A DNA stretch of 64,000 nucleotides. Source: Clostridia bacterium (GTDB taxonomy: Bacteria > Bacillota > Clostridia > Christensenellales > Aristaeellaceae). How positions within the stretch are numbered: the stretch's first letter is position 1; every line of letters starts with the position of its first letter. Below the pieces are notes generated by a model. The model was not told where the DNA came from. It ran no database searches and saw only the letters and a program-made list of their open reading frames with translations. The stretch is taken from assembly GCA_017512805.1 (NCBI GenBank), contig JAFWES010000059.1, positions 124,001 through 188,000 of the forward strand, in the 5' to 3' direction. The translations under genes and the position numbers were made by a program. Shown piece by piece: positions 49,296 through 59,361 of the stretch.

Positions 49296-52274
49296 GTGCG
49301 TAAACTGATCCCATTCAATGAAAGCTGGCTGTTTACAAAACCCGGAGAAAACCGCGTGCCCGTCACGCTGCCCCATACATGGAACGCCTTGGACGGCCAG
49401 GATGGTGGCGGGGATTACTGGCGGGGTGAATGCGTGTATGAAAAAACCTTCGCCGCGCCGGACAAGAAAGCGGACGAGAAAACCTATCTGGAATTTGACG
49501 GCGTATCCGCTTCCGCCAAAGTGACGCTGAATGATCACTTCGTCGGGGAGCATCACGGAGGTTACAGCCGGTTCCGGTTCAACATTTCAAAATACCTCCA
49601 GGATGGGGACAACCATCTGACTGTCGCTGTCAGCAACGCTGCCTGCGATACCGTGTATCCCCAGAACGCCGATTTTACGTTCTATGGCGGGATCTACCGG
49701 GCTGCGCGTCTGGTGGTATTGCCTAAAATCCATTTCGATATGGACACCCTGGGCGGCTGCGGCATTCGGGTGACGCCGAAGGTACTGGATGACGACTCTG
49801 CCGACGTGCTTGTATCTGCATGCTCCACCGGCGGTCAGGCCGTGTTTGAATTGAATGGGGAAACACTGACAGGGAACGAAGTTACCTTCCATATTGAGCA
49901 TCCCGTGCTGTGGCAGGGCCGGAAGAATCCCCATCTGTACACGCTGAAAGCCCGCCTGTACGACGGTGAGACGCTGTGCGATTCCCTGGATATTCCCTTC
50001 GGTATCCGTTCCTTCCGTATCGACCCCAATGAAGGGTTTACCCTGAACGGAGAAAGCTACCCCCTGCGGGGCGTGGCCATGCACCAGGACTGGCTGGGCA
50101 AGGGCAACGCCATTTCCGAAGCAGACATGGAAGAAAGCCTGCGCCACGTATACGACATGGGAGCCACCACCGTGCGCCTGGCTCATTACCAGCACGATCA
50201 GCACACCTATGACCTGTGCGACCGGCTGGGCATCGTGGTGTGGACGGAAATCCCCTACATCAGCGAACATCTGGACAACGCAAGGGACAACGCGCTGAGC
50301 CAGATGCGGGAGCTGATCGAACAGAATTACAACCATCCCTCCATCGTGGTGTGGGGCCTGAGCAATGAAATCACCATGGCCCACGGCGACCAGGAAACCC
50401 TGGTGCCCTTCCATCAAAAGCTGAACGATTTGTGCCACGAGATGGACGATACCCGTCTCACCACCATGGCCTGCATATCGCCCTTGCCTACGGATCATCC
50501 CCTTTTGGATGTGCCGGACGTGCTTTCCTACAACCATTATTTCGGTTGGTACGGCGGGCGGCTGGAGGATAACGGCCCCTGGTTCGACCGCTTCCATGCC
50601 CTGCATCCCGATCTGCCCGTGGGCGTATCGGAATACGGCTGCGAAAACAGCCTGTGGCATTCCTCCCACCCCGAACCCGGTGATTACAGCAACGAGTACC
50701 AGATGATCTACCACGAAAGCCTGATCAAGCAGCTGTATTCCCGGAAATACCTGTGGGCCACCCATGTGTGGAATATGTTTGATTTCGCCGCCGACGCCCG
50801 GGAGGAGGGCGGCACCAAGGGCCGCAACAACAAAGGTCTGGTGACTTTTGACCGAAAAATACGGAAGGACGCTTTCTATGCCTACCAGGCCTGGCTGACG
50901 AATGAACCCATGCTGCATCTGTGCGGCAAGGAGTTTGTCAACCGGGACGGGGATACCGCCGAATTTGTGGTATATAGCAATTTGCCGGAAGTCACCCTGA
51001 CGGTAAACGGAACGGCTTATGCAAAGCAGGCCGAGGATCACTTCTTCCATTTCACCGTACCTCAGCCGGAGGGGAATTATACTGTTATTGCAACCGCGGG
51101 TGACTTAACTGAGCAGGCAACGTTCAATCATGTTTCCCAGCCCGATCCCACCTATCGCTTCCAGCAGGGCACGGTGCTCAACTGGTTCGATATCGAAACG
51201 CCCGAGGGTTTCTATTCCGTCAAGGATTTGCTGAAGGATATCTCCCAGACCCCGGACGCTGCGGCACTGGTGAAGCCGCTTCTGGCGGAAATGACCGCTG
51301 CCCGGGCCGCGAAAGCAAAGCAGAAGGAACAGGAAACCGGGCGGGAGACAGTGAAAAGCGGTGAGGGCATGAGCGCCGAGGATCGCCGCCGCACGACGAT
51401 GCAGTTCAGTCTTTTGCAGCTCATCCGCATGGGCGCACCGGATATGCCCAAGGAGCGCATCATTGCCATCAATAAACAGCTCAATCAGATTCCCAAATAT
51501 GTGCCGCCCAAGGACATGGATATGGAGCAAGCGGAAAAGGACGCCCACCGGGAAAACACCTACGCCTTGGACGACCGCTTTGTGCTCCGGGACGGTCAGC
51601 GCCATCCTTTCGCGGTGATCTGCCCAGGCGGCGGATATACCATGGTGTGCAGTTTTATTGAAGGCGTGCCCTACGCCAGAAAGCTCAACGAAATGGGCAT
51701 ATCCGCTTTTATCGTGTATTACCGTGTGAAGGATCAGGCCCGTTTTCCCGCTCCCCAGGACGATCTGGCCCAGGCTGTGCGGGACATCTTTGCGAAAGCA
51801 GATGAATATCTGCTGGACACCGCCCACTGGTCCGTGTGGGGTTCCTCCGCCGGCGGCCATCTGGCGGCCAGCTTCGGCACGGCCAACATGGGCTATTCCC
51901 ATTATGATCTGCCAAAGCCCGAAGCGTTGATCCTGACCTATCCCGTCATCAGCATGCGTCCGGACCTGACCGAGCAGCAGACCCATAACATGCTGCTGGG
52001 CGATCCCGCCGAGGCATCCATGGAAGCCTTTGCCAGCGTGGACGAGCAGGTGAACGCCGACTATCCGTCCACCTACATTTGGTGCGGCGACGCGGACAAA
52101 ACCGTAAAGCCCAACAACACCCGCCGCATGGCGGAAGTGCTCAAAAAAGCTGGGGTCCCGTACCAATGCGAAATCTTCCCCGGCGTGGATCACGGCGTCG
52201 GCCCCGGCACGGAAACCGCCGCCGAAGGGTGGATCGAGCATGCCGTGGCCTTCTGGAAAAGGCAGCAATCATAA
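49296..52274 (+). CDS. GH2 glycosidase fused to an alpha/beta-hydrolase esterase
   Basis: A 992-residue two-enzyme fusion, starting at GTG 49296 with AGGAGG 7 bases upstream. Residues 1-590 are GH2: TLPHTWNALDGQDGG, acid/base Glu358 in GLSNEIT, nucleophile Glu446 in VSEYGCEN. Residues about 590-745 are a helical linker. Residues about 755-992 are an acetyl-esterase-like domain: CPGGGYTMV as oxyanion loop, nucleophile Ser851 in WGSSAGGHLA, an aspartate in CGDADKTV, and His966 in GVDHGVGPG. One polypeptide would deacylate and cleave the same sugar unit in the cytoplasm. It is the last intact hydrolase of the run. Confidence 0.9.
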   Translation: MRKLIPFNESWLFTKPGENRVPVTLPHTWNALDGQDGGGDYWRGECVYEKTFAAPDKKADEKTYLEFDGVSASAKVTLNDHFVGEHHGGYSRFRFNISKYLQDGDNHLTVAVSNAACDTVYPQNADFTFYGGIYRAARLVVLPKIHFDMDTLGGCGIRVTPKVLDDDSADVLVSACSTGGQAVFELNGETLTGNEVTFHIEHPVLWQGRKNPHLYTLKARLYDGETLCDSLDIPFGIRSFRIDPNEGFTLNGESYPLRGVAMHQDWLGKGNAISEADMEESLRHVYDMGATTVRLAHYQHDQHTYDLCDRLGIVVWTEIPYISEHLDNARDNALSQMRELIEQNYNHPSIVVWGLSNEITMAHGDQETLVPFHQKLNDLCHEMDDTRLTTMACISPLPTDHPLLDVPDVLSYNHYFGWYGGRLEDNGPWFDRFHALHPDLPVGVSEYGCENSLWHSSHPEPGDYSNEYQMIYHESLIKQLYSRKYLWATHVWNMFDFAADAREEGGTKGRNNKGLVTFDRKIRKDAFYAYQAWLTNEPMLHLCGKEFVNRDGDTAEFVVYSNLPEVTLTVNGTAYAKQAEDHFFHFTVPQPEGNYTVIATAGDLTEQATFNHVSQPDPTYRFQQGTVLNWFDIETPEGFYSVKDLLKDISQTPDAAALVKPLLAEMTAARAAKAKQKEQETGRETVKSGEGMSAEDRRRTTMQFSLLQLIRMGAPDMPKERIIAINKQLNQIPKYVPPKDMDMEQAEKDAHRENTYALDDRFVLRDGQRHPFAVICPGGGYTMVCSFIEGVPYARKLNEMGISAFIVYYRVKDQARFPAPQDDLAQAVRDIFAKADEYLLDTAHWSVWGSSAGGHLAASFGTANMGYSHYDLPKPEALILTYPVISMRPDLTEQQTHNMLLGDPAEASMEAFASVDEQVNADYPSTYIWCGDADKTVKPNNTRRMAEVLKKAGVPYQCEIFPGVDHGVGPGTETAAEGWIEHAVAFWKRQQS

Positions 52275-52303
52275 ACGCATGAAAATACAGGGAGGTGCAG
52301 ACC

Positions 52304-52912
52304 TTGAAAGCCGTTCACCTCAGAGCAGAACACATGAAAAACCCTTTGGGCTTGCAAACTGTCCGACCGGTTTTTTCCTGGCATACCGATGACGGTCTGC
52401 AAAGCGCTTATGAAATCAACGTCATCAAAGGGAAAACAACCGTTTGGAAAAGCGGCAAGGTAACCACCGGCCGCATGCTGGCCCGCTGCGGTTATGATGC
52501 TGCTCCACGGGAACATCTCACCTGGCGTATACGTCTGTGGGATGAAAATGATCAGCCCGGCGAATGGAATGACGCCTGGTTCGAGATGGGATTGTTGCAA
52601 GCTTCATCCCGGATGGCCGGATCTCGACGGAAAAAGCAATCCTCCAACAGAAATGGTTGCATCCTTCCGGGGGTAGGACAATGTCCAATGCTCACTGCGA
52701 AACGGATTATGCATGATCCCGAAAGGGAACACAGGAGGTGGTTCGCGCCCTGCAAGTTTGCTTGGGGGTTCATCTCTCGACATATTCGATCCAATCCCAG
52801 TTTGTCGATGGCCGATTATCTCAAGGCCTTTCAGATACACAGAATTCATAGACCCTGTCATAGAAGTCCTTTGCTTCTTCAAAAACGCCATGTCCTAATC
52901 CTTCATAAATGA
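52304..52912 (+). pseudogene. GH78 gene, 5' fragment only
   Basis: Starts with TTG at 52304 (GGGAGG 7 bases upstream) and encodes about 100 residues matching the N-terminal domain of rhamnosidases: LRAEHMKNPLGLQTVRPVFSW, WKSGKV, LTWRIRLWDENDQPGEW, FEMGLLQ. After about position 52603 the reading frame no longer resembles the family, and other frames carry only scraps, so the catalytic barrel is gone. The open frame runs on to 52912 by chance and overlaps the convergent hydrolase gene. The break marks the right end of the glycan locus. Confidence 0.75.
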
Positions 52913-53624
52913 ACATGCGGCTGTTCGGAATGCCTTCGTTCAGTTCATAAGGGGCATCATTTCCTACCGTGTTGTCGTCATCCCCGGCGATGATCAGCAC
53001 AGGACAGCTCATTTTTGACAGTTCTTCGCGTGCGTCGAACTCCATGATCGCACAGGCATTCCTGAGAAAACGTTCATAACTGCGAGGCTTGGTAAACCTC
53101 GCCATAACAGGAAACAGTTTCCTGTTCCTTTCAAGGTACGCCTTTGAATACATTCTTTCAGCCGTGTTCACCATCAGGCGGACATGATCCTCCTGTTTCG
53201 CCATCCCGATCCAGGATCCGACGGCGTCTTTGACAACGTCATTCGCGTATGGCGCGGTCACCGCAAGGATCAGTTTTTCAACCAGTTCGGGATGATCGAT
53301 CGCCAGATACTGGGAAATCATGCCGCCCTGAGATACGCCGAGCACTGCCGCCCTGCCGATGCCAAGCGCCTTCATCGCAAAAGCCTGGTCATCTGCCATC
53401 TGCCGGATTGTATAGCCTTCCGGCATCTTGTTCTTCCGGCTGAACATATAAACGGTGTATTCATTCAGGAATCTTCTATAGGGCGCTTTCAGGAATAACG
53501 CTTTCCCTTTTACCGTCGCGAGTCCGTCCGATAAGCCGGGGAGCGCGACCAGATTCTTGCCGCCGTGCCCAAAGGAGACATAGTACATATCCGTATCTTT
53601 GATCGCAACATTTCCGTTCTTCAT
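52821..53624 (-). CDS. Alpha/beta-hydrolase
   Basis: A 267-residue alpha/beta-hydrolase (esterase/lipase-like) on the opposite strand to the glycan run. Nucleophile serine in LGVSQGGM (G-x-S-x-G), aspartate in IAGDDDNTV, and histidine in EGLGHGVFEE complete a catalytic triad. It begins MKNGNVAIKDTDMYYVSFGHGGKNLV, with the usual oxyanion HG near ALPGLSDG. Substrate unknown. It appears to have arrived with the deletion that removed the rest of the GH78 gene, because its 3' end lies directly against the remnant. Confidence 0.85.
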   Translation of the reverse strand: MKNGNVAIKDTDMYYVSFGHGGKNLVALPGLSDGLATVKGKALFLKAPYRRFLNEYTVYMFSRKNKMPEGYTIRQMADDQAFAMKALGIGRAAVLGVSQGGMISQYLAIDHPELVEKLILAVTAPYANDVVKDAVGSWIGMAKQEDHVRLMVNTAERMYSKAYLERNRKLFPVMARFTKPRSYERFLRNACAIMEFDAREELSKMSCPVLIIAGDDDNTVGNDAPYELNEGIPNSRMFIYEGLGHGVFEEAKDFYDRVYEFCVSERP

Positions 53625-53878
53625 CCTTGATCAATTCCTCCAATTCATCTTGTATCATACAACGATCCTGCTCGCCATTCATCGCTCTGTTCGCAAAATG
53701 GAATACCAGCTTGCGTCGCAGACCCCGTGTTGTTGCGGTCCGATGCAGGCTGCTTTGGCAGGCTCCATAAATCAATATCCCGAATCATCATCTGAAATTA
53801 CAACTCCTTTTGAAAATAACAAAGCCGCCTGTCTCTCAGAGATAAGCGGCTGATAAGCTGAATAACGATCTTCTTCGG
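53625..53878. other. Gap between the hydrolase gene and the small gene
   Basis: Holds the terminator of the small gene (53823-53851) and, on the minus strand, a 48-codon open frame with an AAAGGAG site that is not called. Nothing else seen. Confidence 0.4.
53823..53851 (-). terminator. Terminator of the 32-residue small gene
   Basis: On the minus strand AGCCGC and GCGGCT close a stem with an inner TCTCT/AGAGA pairing, followed by TTGTTATTTTC. It lies 27 bp after the small gene's stop. Confidence 0.7.
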
Positions 53879-53977
53879 CTACTCTTCTCTGGATTGCCGA
53901 TAATTGTATACGGCAATAGTACGGACACGGTCTTCAGTGTTCGCATATATCATGGAAACCATTTCATATCCGTACAT
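53879..53977 (-). CDS. Small protein gene, 32 residues
   Basis: A compact transcription unit on the minus strand: promoter (54009-54037), AAAGGAG site 8 bases before the ATG at 53977, a 32-codon frame (MYGYEMVSMIYANTEDRV and on to a closing NYRQSREE), and a terminator soon after. The protein is soluble, mixed-charge and has no membrane helix or signal. I do not recognise it. Possible roles are a small regulator or a peptide acting with the divergent nrdD unit; neither is supported beyond position. The signals around it make a real gene more likely than not. Confidence 0.55.
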   Translation of the reverse strand: MYGYEMVSMIYANTEDRVRTIAVYNYRQSREE

Positions 53978-54008
53978 GAGAAGAGCTCCTTTCCGAAAGA
54001 TTGGGAAG

Positions 54009-54037
54009 AATATACTACGAAACGCCTTACGCGTCAA
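54009..54037 (-). promoter_or_regulatory. Promoter of the small gene
   Basis: On the minus strand TTGACG (54032-54037) and TATATT (54009-54014) with a 17-bp spacer; the ATG is about 31 bp past the -10. Confidence 0.7.
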
Positions 54038-54109
54038 GGCGCTTTCTTTTATTATGCAAAAAATGGCGGCGGGATTAAACGGGCGGAGAATCCAAAGAAA
54101 AACACAAAA

Positions 54110-54157
54110 ACACAAGATATGGTGAGTTTGAAAAAAATCCAAATCTATATATTGACA
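54110..54157 (+). promoter_or_regulatory. Tandem NrdR boxes upstream of nrdD
   Basis: ACACAAGATATGGTGA (54110-54125) matches the NrdR-box consensus ACACWAWATATWGTGT at 13 of 16 positions. A weaker box at 54142-54157 matches at 11 of 16. Their starts are 32 bp apart, the three-turn spacing normal for NrdR, and the second box covers the -35. NrdR is the general repressor of ribonucleotide reductase genes. Confidence 0.65.
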
Positions 54158-54180
54158 TTGCCTTCTGTCGGTGTTATATT
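54152..54180 (+). promoter_or_regulatory. Promoter of nrdD
   Basis: A consensus TTGACA (54152-54157) and TATATT (54175-54180) with a 17-bp spacer. The leader is about 90 nt and contains a CCGCGG/CCGCGG hairpin before the GGGAGG ribosome site. Confidence 0.8.
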
Positions 54181-54275
54181 GTACCGGCACGCGAAAAAGC
54201 AGGAGGGCCTGTTTTTTGCGGGAAAAATCGCGAAACACGGCCGCGGCCTTCTCCGCGGAAAAGGGAGGTTGAACC

Positions 54276-56696
54276 ATGTATCAGGTTGTCAAACGGGACG
54301 GGAAAATCGCCGAGTTTGAGATTACCAAGATTTCTGATGCCATTACGAAGGCCTTCAATGCCCTGGACAAGCAGTATCATCCCAGCGTCATCGATATGCT
54401 GGCGCTGCGGGTGACGGCGGAATACGAGCCCATGATCCGGGACGGAAAAATCGCCGTGGAAACCATCCAGGACTGCGTGGAAAAGGTTTTGAGCGAAGCG
54501 GGCTACGCGGATGTGGCCAAGGCCTACATCCTGTACCGGAAACAGCGTGAAAAGGTCCGGAATGTGAATTCCGCGCTCCTGAACTATAAGGATCTGGTGG
54601 ATAACTATCTGCACATCAACGACTGGCGGGTCAAGGAAAACTCCACGGTCACCTATTCCGTGGGCGGCCTGATCCTGTCCAACTCCGGCGCGATTACCGC
54701 GAACTACTGGCTCAGCGAGATCTATGACACGGAGATCGCCGAAGCCCACCGGTCCGCGGCCATGCATCTGCATGACCTGAGTATGCTGACCGGGTACTGC
54801 GCGGGATGGAGCCTGAAACAGCTGATTCAGGAAGGCCTGGGCGGCGTGCCGGGGAAGATTACCTCCTCTCCCGCGGGACACCTGTCCACCCTGTGCAATC
54901 AGATGGTCAACTTCCTGGGCATTATGCAGAATGAATGGGCCGGCGCCCAGGCTTTCTCCAGCTTCGATACCTATCTGGCGCCCTTCGTCAAGGCGGATAA
55001 CCTGAGCCAGAAGGAAGTCAAGCAGTGCATTCAGAGCTTCATTTACGGCGTGAATACTCCCTCCCGCTGGGGAACCCAGGCGCCCTTCAGTAATATCACG
55101 CTGGACTGGGTCTGCCCGAAAGATCTGGCCAACCTGCCGGCGATCGTGGGCGGGAAGGAAATGGACTTTACCTATGGCGACTGCCAGAAGGAAATGGACA
55201 TGGTGAATAAGGCCTTCATCGAGATTATGATCGAAGGTGACGCCAATGGCCGGGGGTTCCAGTATCCCATCCCCACCTATTCCATCACCCGGGATTTCGA
55301 CTGGTCCGAGACGGAGAACAACAAGCTGCTCTTCGAGATGACCGCCAAGTACGGGACGCCCTATTTCAGCAATTACATCAACAGCGACATGGAACCCAGC
55401 GATGTACGCAGCATGTGCTGCAGGCTCCGGCTGGACCTGCGGGAGCTGCGGAAAAAGAGCGGCGGCTTCTTCGGCAGCGGGGAGAGTACCGGGTCCATCG
55501 GCGTGGTGACCATCAACCTGCCCCGGATCGCCTATCTGGCGACGGACGAAAAGGACTTCTATGCCCGGCTGAACAAGCTGATGGACGTGGCGGCCCGCAG
55601 CCTGAAGACCAAGCGCACGGTCATTACCAAGCTGCTGGAAAGCGGCCTCTATCCCTATACCAAGCGGTATCTGGGCACCTTTGACAACCACTTCTCCACC
55701 ATTGGGCTGGTGGGCATGAATGAAACCGGCCTGAATGCCCGGTGGCTGCGGAAGGACCTGACCCATCCGGAGACCCAGAAATTCGCCCAGGACGTGCTGA
55801 ACCATATGCGGACCCGGCTGAGCGACTACCAGGAGCTGTACGGGGATCTGTACAACCTGGAAGCCACGCCCGCTGAATCCACCGCTTACCGCTTTGCCAA
55901 GCATGACAAGGAGCAGTATCCGGATATCATCACCGCCAACGAAAACGGCAAGCCCTACTATACCAATTCCAGCCACCTGCCCGTGGGCTACAGCGAGGAC
56001 ATCTTCTCCGCCCTGGATGTGCAGGACGAGCTGCAGACCCTGTATACTTCCGGGACTGTGTTCCACGCCTTCCTGGGAGAAAAGCTGCCGGACTGGAAGG
56101 CGGCGTCCACCCTGGTACGGAAGATTGCGGAGAACTATAAGCTTCCCTATTATACGATGAGCCCCACCTATTCCGTGTGCAAGGATCACGGGTATCTGGC
56201 GGGAGAGGTCTATACCTGTCCCCACTGCGGCGGGAAAACGGAGGTGTACAGCCGAATTACCGGATACTACCGGCCCGTGCAGAACTGGAACGACGGCAAG
56301 GCCCAGGAATTCAGGGACCGGAAGGTATACGACATCGGCCGCAGCCGGCTGACCCATCAGGGGCCGGTGAAGCCTGAAGTGTCCGCGGCCGCCGCGGGGG
56401 AGAAGGAGACGGCGCCCGCGGTGAGCGAGAAGAAGCGCGTGACCCGGGCCATGCTCTTCGTTTCCGCGACATGCCCCAACTGCAAGCTGGCAAAGAGCCT
56501 CCTGCAGAAGGAAGGATACGTGTACAAGGAAGTCCTGGCCACGGACAACGTGGACCTGGCGAATAAGTACGGCATCCGTCAGGCTCCGACGCTGGTGGTG
56601 ACCGAGGGAGACAGCTTTACCAAATATAAGGGCGTCAGCGAGATCAAAGCGATGCTGACCGCCGGCAGACTGGAAAGCGAAAAACAGGCCATGTAA
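54276..56696 (+). CDS. nrdD: Anaerobic ribonucleoside-triphosphate reductase fused to a glutaredoxin-like domain
   Basis: An 806-residue class III reductase that makes deoxyribonucleotides under anoxia. Residues 1-95 are an ATP-cone allosteric domain (VVKRDGKIAEFEITKISDAI). The catalytic domain has the thiyl cysteine in RSMCCRLRLD, the finger loop GSGESTGSIGVVTINLP, a metal site with SVCKDHGYL and YTCPHCGG, and the radical glycine (about 663) in RITGYYRPVQNWNDGK. After an alanine-rich linker, residues about 724-806 form a glutaredoxin/thioredoxin-like domain with CPNC (733-736) and a cis-Pro in QAPTLVV. Ordinary formate-dependent NrdD ends near the radical loop, so the reductant here is probably thioredoxin-type. 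The activase gene nrdG is not in the window. Confidence 0.93.
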   Translation: MYQVVKRDGKIAEFEITKISDAITKAFNALDKQYHPSVIDMLALRVTAEYEPMIRDGKIAVETIQDCVEKVLSEAGYADVAKAYILYRKQREKVRNVNSALLNYKDLVDNYLHINDWRVKENSTVTYSVGGLILSNSGAITANYWLSEIYDTEIAEAHRSAAMHLHDLSMLTGYCAGWSLKQLIQEGLGGVPGKITSSPAGHLSTLCNQMVNFLGIMQNEWAGAQAFSSFDTYLAPFVKADNLSQKEVKQCIQSFIYGVNTPSRWGTQAPFSNITLDWVCPKDLANLPAIVGGKEMDFTYGDCQKEMDMVNKAFIEIMIEGDANGRGFQYPIPTYSITRDFDWSETENNKLLFEMTAKYGTPYFSNYINSDMEPSDVRSMCCRLRLDLRELRKKSGGFFGSGESTGSIGVVTINLPRIAYLATDEKDFYARLNKLMDVAARSLKTKRTVITKLLESGLYPYTKRYLGTFDNHFSTIGLVGMNETGLNARWLRKDLTHPETQKFAQDVLNHMRTRLSDYQELYGDLYNLEATPAESTAYRFAKHDKEQYPDIITANENGKPYYTNSSHLPVGYSEDIFSALDVQDELQTLYTSGTVFHAFLGEKLPDWKAASTLVRKIAENYKLPYYTMSPTYSVCKDHGYLAGEVYTCPHCGGKTEVYSRITGYYRPVQNWNDGKAQEFRDRKVYDIGRSRLTHQGPVKPEVSAAAAGEKETAPAVSEKKRVTRAMLFVSATCPNCKLAKSLLQKEGYVYKEVLATDNVDLANKYGIRQAPTLVVTEGDSFTKYKGVSEIKAMLTAGRLESEKQAM

Positions 56697-56763
56697 AGAG
56701 ACGGACATTCGGCGGAAACAGAAGGTTTATGCGCCTGCGGCGCAAGATGCGGAGAACAGGAAA

Positions 56764-57678
56764 ATGGTTGATATCATTATTGTTGGCGGCGGCCCTGCCG
56801 GTATGACCGCGGCCCTGTATGCCCTGAGAAACGGGAAAAGCGTCCTGGTGCTGGAGAAGACCGGCTTCGGCGGGCAGATCACCCACAGCCCGAAGGTGGA
56901 AAACTGGCCGGGAAAGCAGCGGATGAACGGCAACGAATTTGCGGACGCGTTCCTGGAGCAGATTTTGGACCAGGGGGCGGAAGTGGATCTGAGCGAGGTC
57001 ATCCGGGTGGAGGATCGCGGCAGTTTTAAAACCGTGTATACCGCTGAGGGGGAGGCGAAGGACTGCAGGGCCGTTATCCTGGCCACCGGCGTTAAGCACA
57101 GGGAGCTGGGCCTGCCCGGAGAACGGGAGATGACGGGCGAAGGCGTCAGCTATTGCGCCGTGTGCGACGGAGATTTCTTTAAGGACCGGAAGGTGTGCGT
57201 GGCCGGGGGCGGCAACTCCGCCCTGCAGGAGGCGCTGCTGTTGTCCGGCAAGTGCAGCGAGGTGATCATGCTGCAGGATCTGCCGGAGTTTACAGGGGAG
57301 AAGAAGCTGCAGGAACTGCTCTTTGCCCGGAGCAATGTTTCCGCCCGAACCGGCGTTCGCATCGTAGATCTGGGGATGGATGAAAACGTGCGCCTGACAG
57401 GCGTGACGGTGGAAGACGCCCGGGGTCAGCGGGAAACCATCGACTGCGACGGATTGTTCGTTGCCATCGGACTGATTCCGGAAAACGACGCCTTTGGAGA
57501 CGTGGCGAAGCTGGATGCCAGGGGCTATTTCGACGCGACGGAATCCTGCGTCACCGGAACCCCGGGGATCTTCGTGGCCGGGGACTGCAGGGCCAAGGAG
57601 ATCCGCCAGCTGACCACCGCCGCCGGGGACGGATCCGCCGCCGCGCTGGCTGCCTGCCGGTACATCGATACCCTGTGA
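56764..57678 (+). CDS. Thioredoxin-reductase-like flavoprotein
   Basis: A 304-residue FAD/NAD(P)H oxidoreductase of the TrxB family. FAD site IIVGGGPAGMTAAL, redox-active CAVCDG (Cys131, Cys134), nucleotide site VAGGGNSALQEAL, and the closing GIFVAGDCRAKEIRQLTTAAGDGS are all present. It follows nrdD by 67 bp on the same strand with no terminator between, so it most likely reduces the glutaredoxin-like domain fused to NrdD. The second nucleotide motif has no clear HRR..R arginine cluster (it reads MLQDLPEF), so the electron donor may not be NADPH. Confidence 0.9.
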   Translation: MVDIIIVGGGPAGMTAALYALRNGKSVLVLEKTGFGGQITHSPKVENWPGKQRMNGNEFADAFLEQILDQGAEVDLSEVIRVEDRGSFKTVYTAEGEAKDCRAVILATGVKHRELGLPGEREMTGEGVSYCAVCDGDFFKDRKVCVAGGGNSALQEALLLSGKCSEVIMLQDLPEFTGEKKLQELLFARSNVSARTGVRIVDLGMDENVRLTGVTVEDARGQRETIDCDGLFVAIGLIPENDAFGDVAKLDARGYFDATESCVTGTPGIFVAGDCRAKEIRQLTTAAGDGSAAALAACRYIDTL

Positions 57679-57720
57679 TCACAGGGATTTCCAACCGGGC
57701 TGTGAACAAAATACACATAA

Positions 57721-59157
<1,437 letters not shown>

Positions 59158-59210
59158 GAGAAAGCACAACCAGAAAAACCCGGGGCCGGCGGTTTAACCG
59201 GACAGAAAAA

Positions 59211-59256
59211 AGACCGCGGGCAGGTTCATTCTTCGAACCGTGCCTGCGGTCTTTTT
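59211..59256 (+). terminator. Terminator of gdhA
   Basis: A long stem from AGACCGCGGGCAGGTTC to GAACCGTGCCTGCGGTCT with one bulge, followed by TTTTTG. Confidence 0.9.
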
Positions 59257-59361
59257 GCGTTCTCCGGAACATGCCGCGGAAGGACGCCCTGTCTCCCATG
59301 CCCGCAAACCGAACTGGCATATCGGCATTTGCGGAGGGCGCGATCCCGGGTGGGGGAGGGC

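Noticed and set aside
52680..52780. GGTGG-TTCGC-like text considered as part of a T-box leader.
   Set aside because: No specifier stem, no antiterminator partner and no downstream amino-acid gene.
53630..53793. 48-codon minus-strand frame (starting MMIRDIDLWSLPKQP) upstream of the hydrolase gene, with AAAGGAG upstream.
   Set aside because: The ribosome site is 12 bases from the ATG, no promoter is evident, and composition is unremarkable; likely chance.
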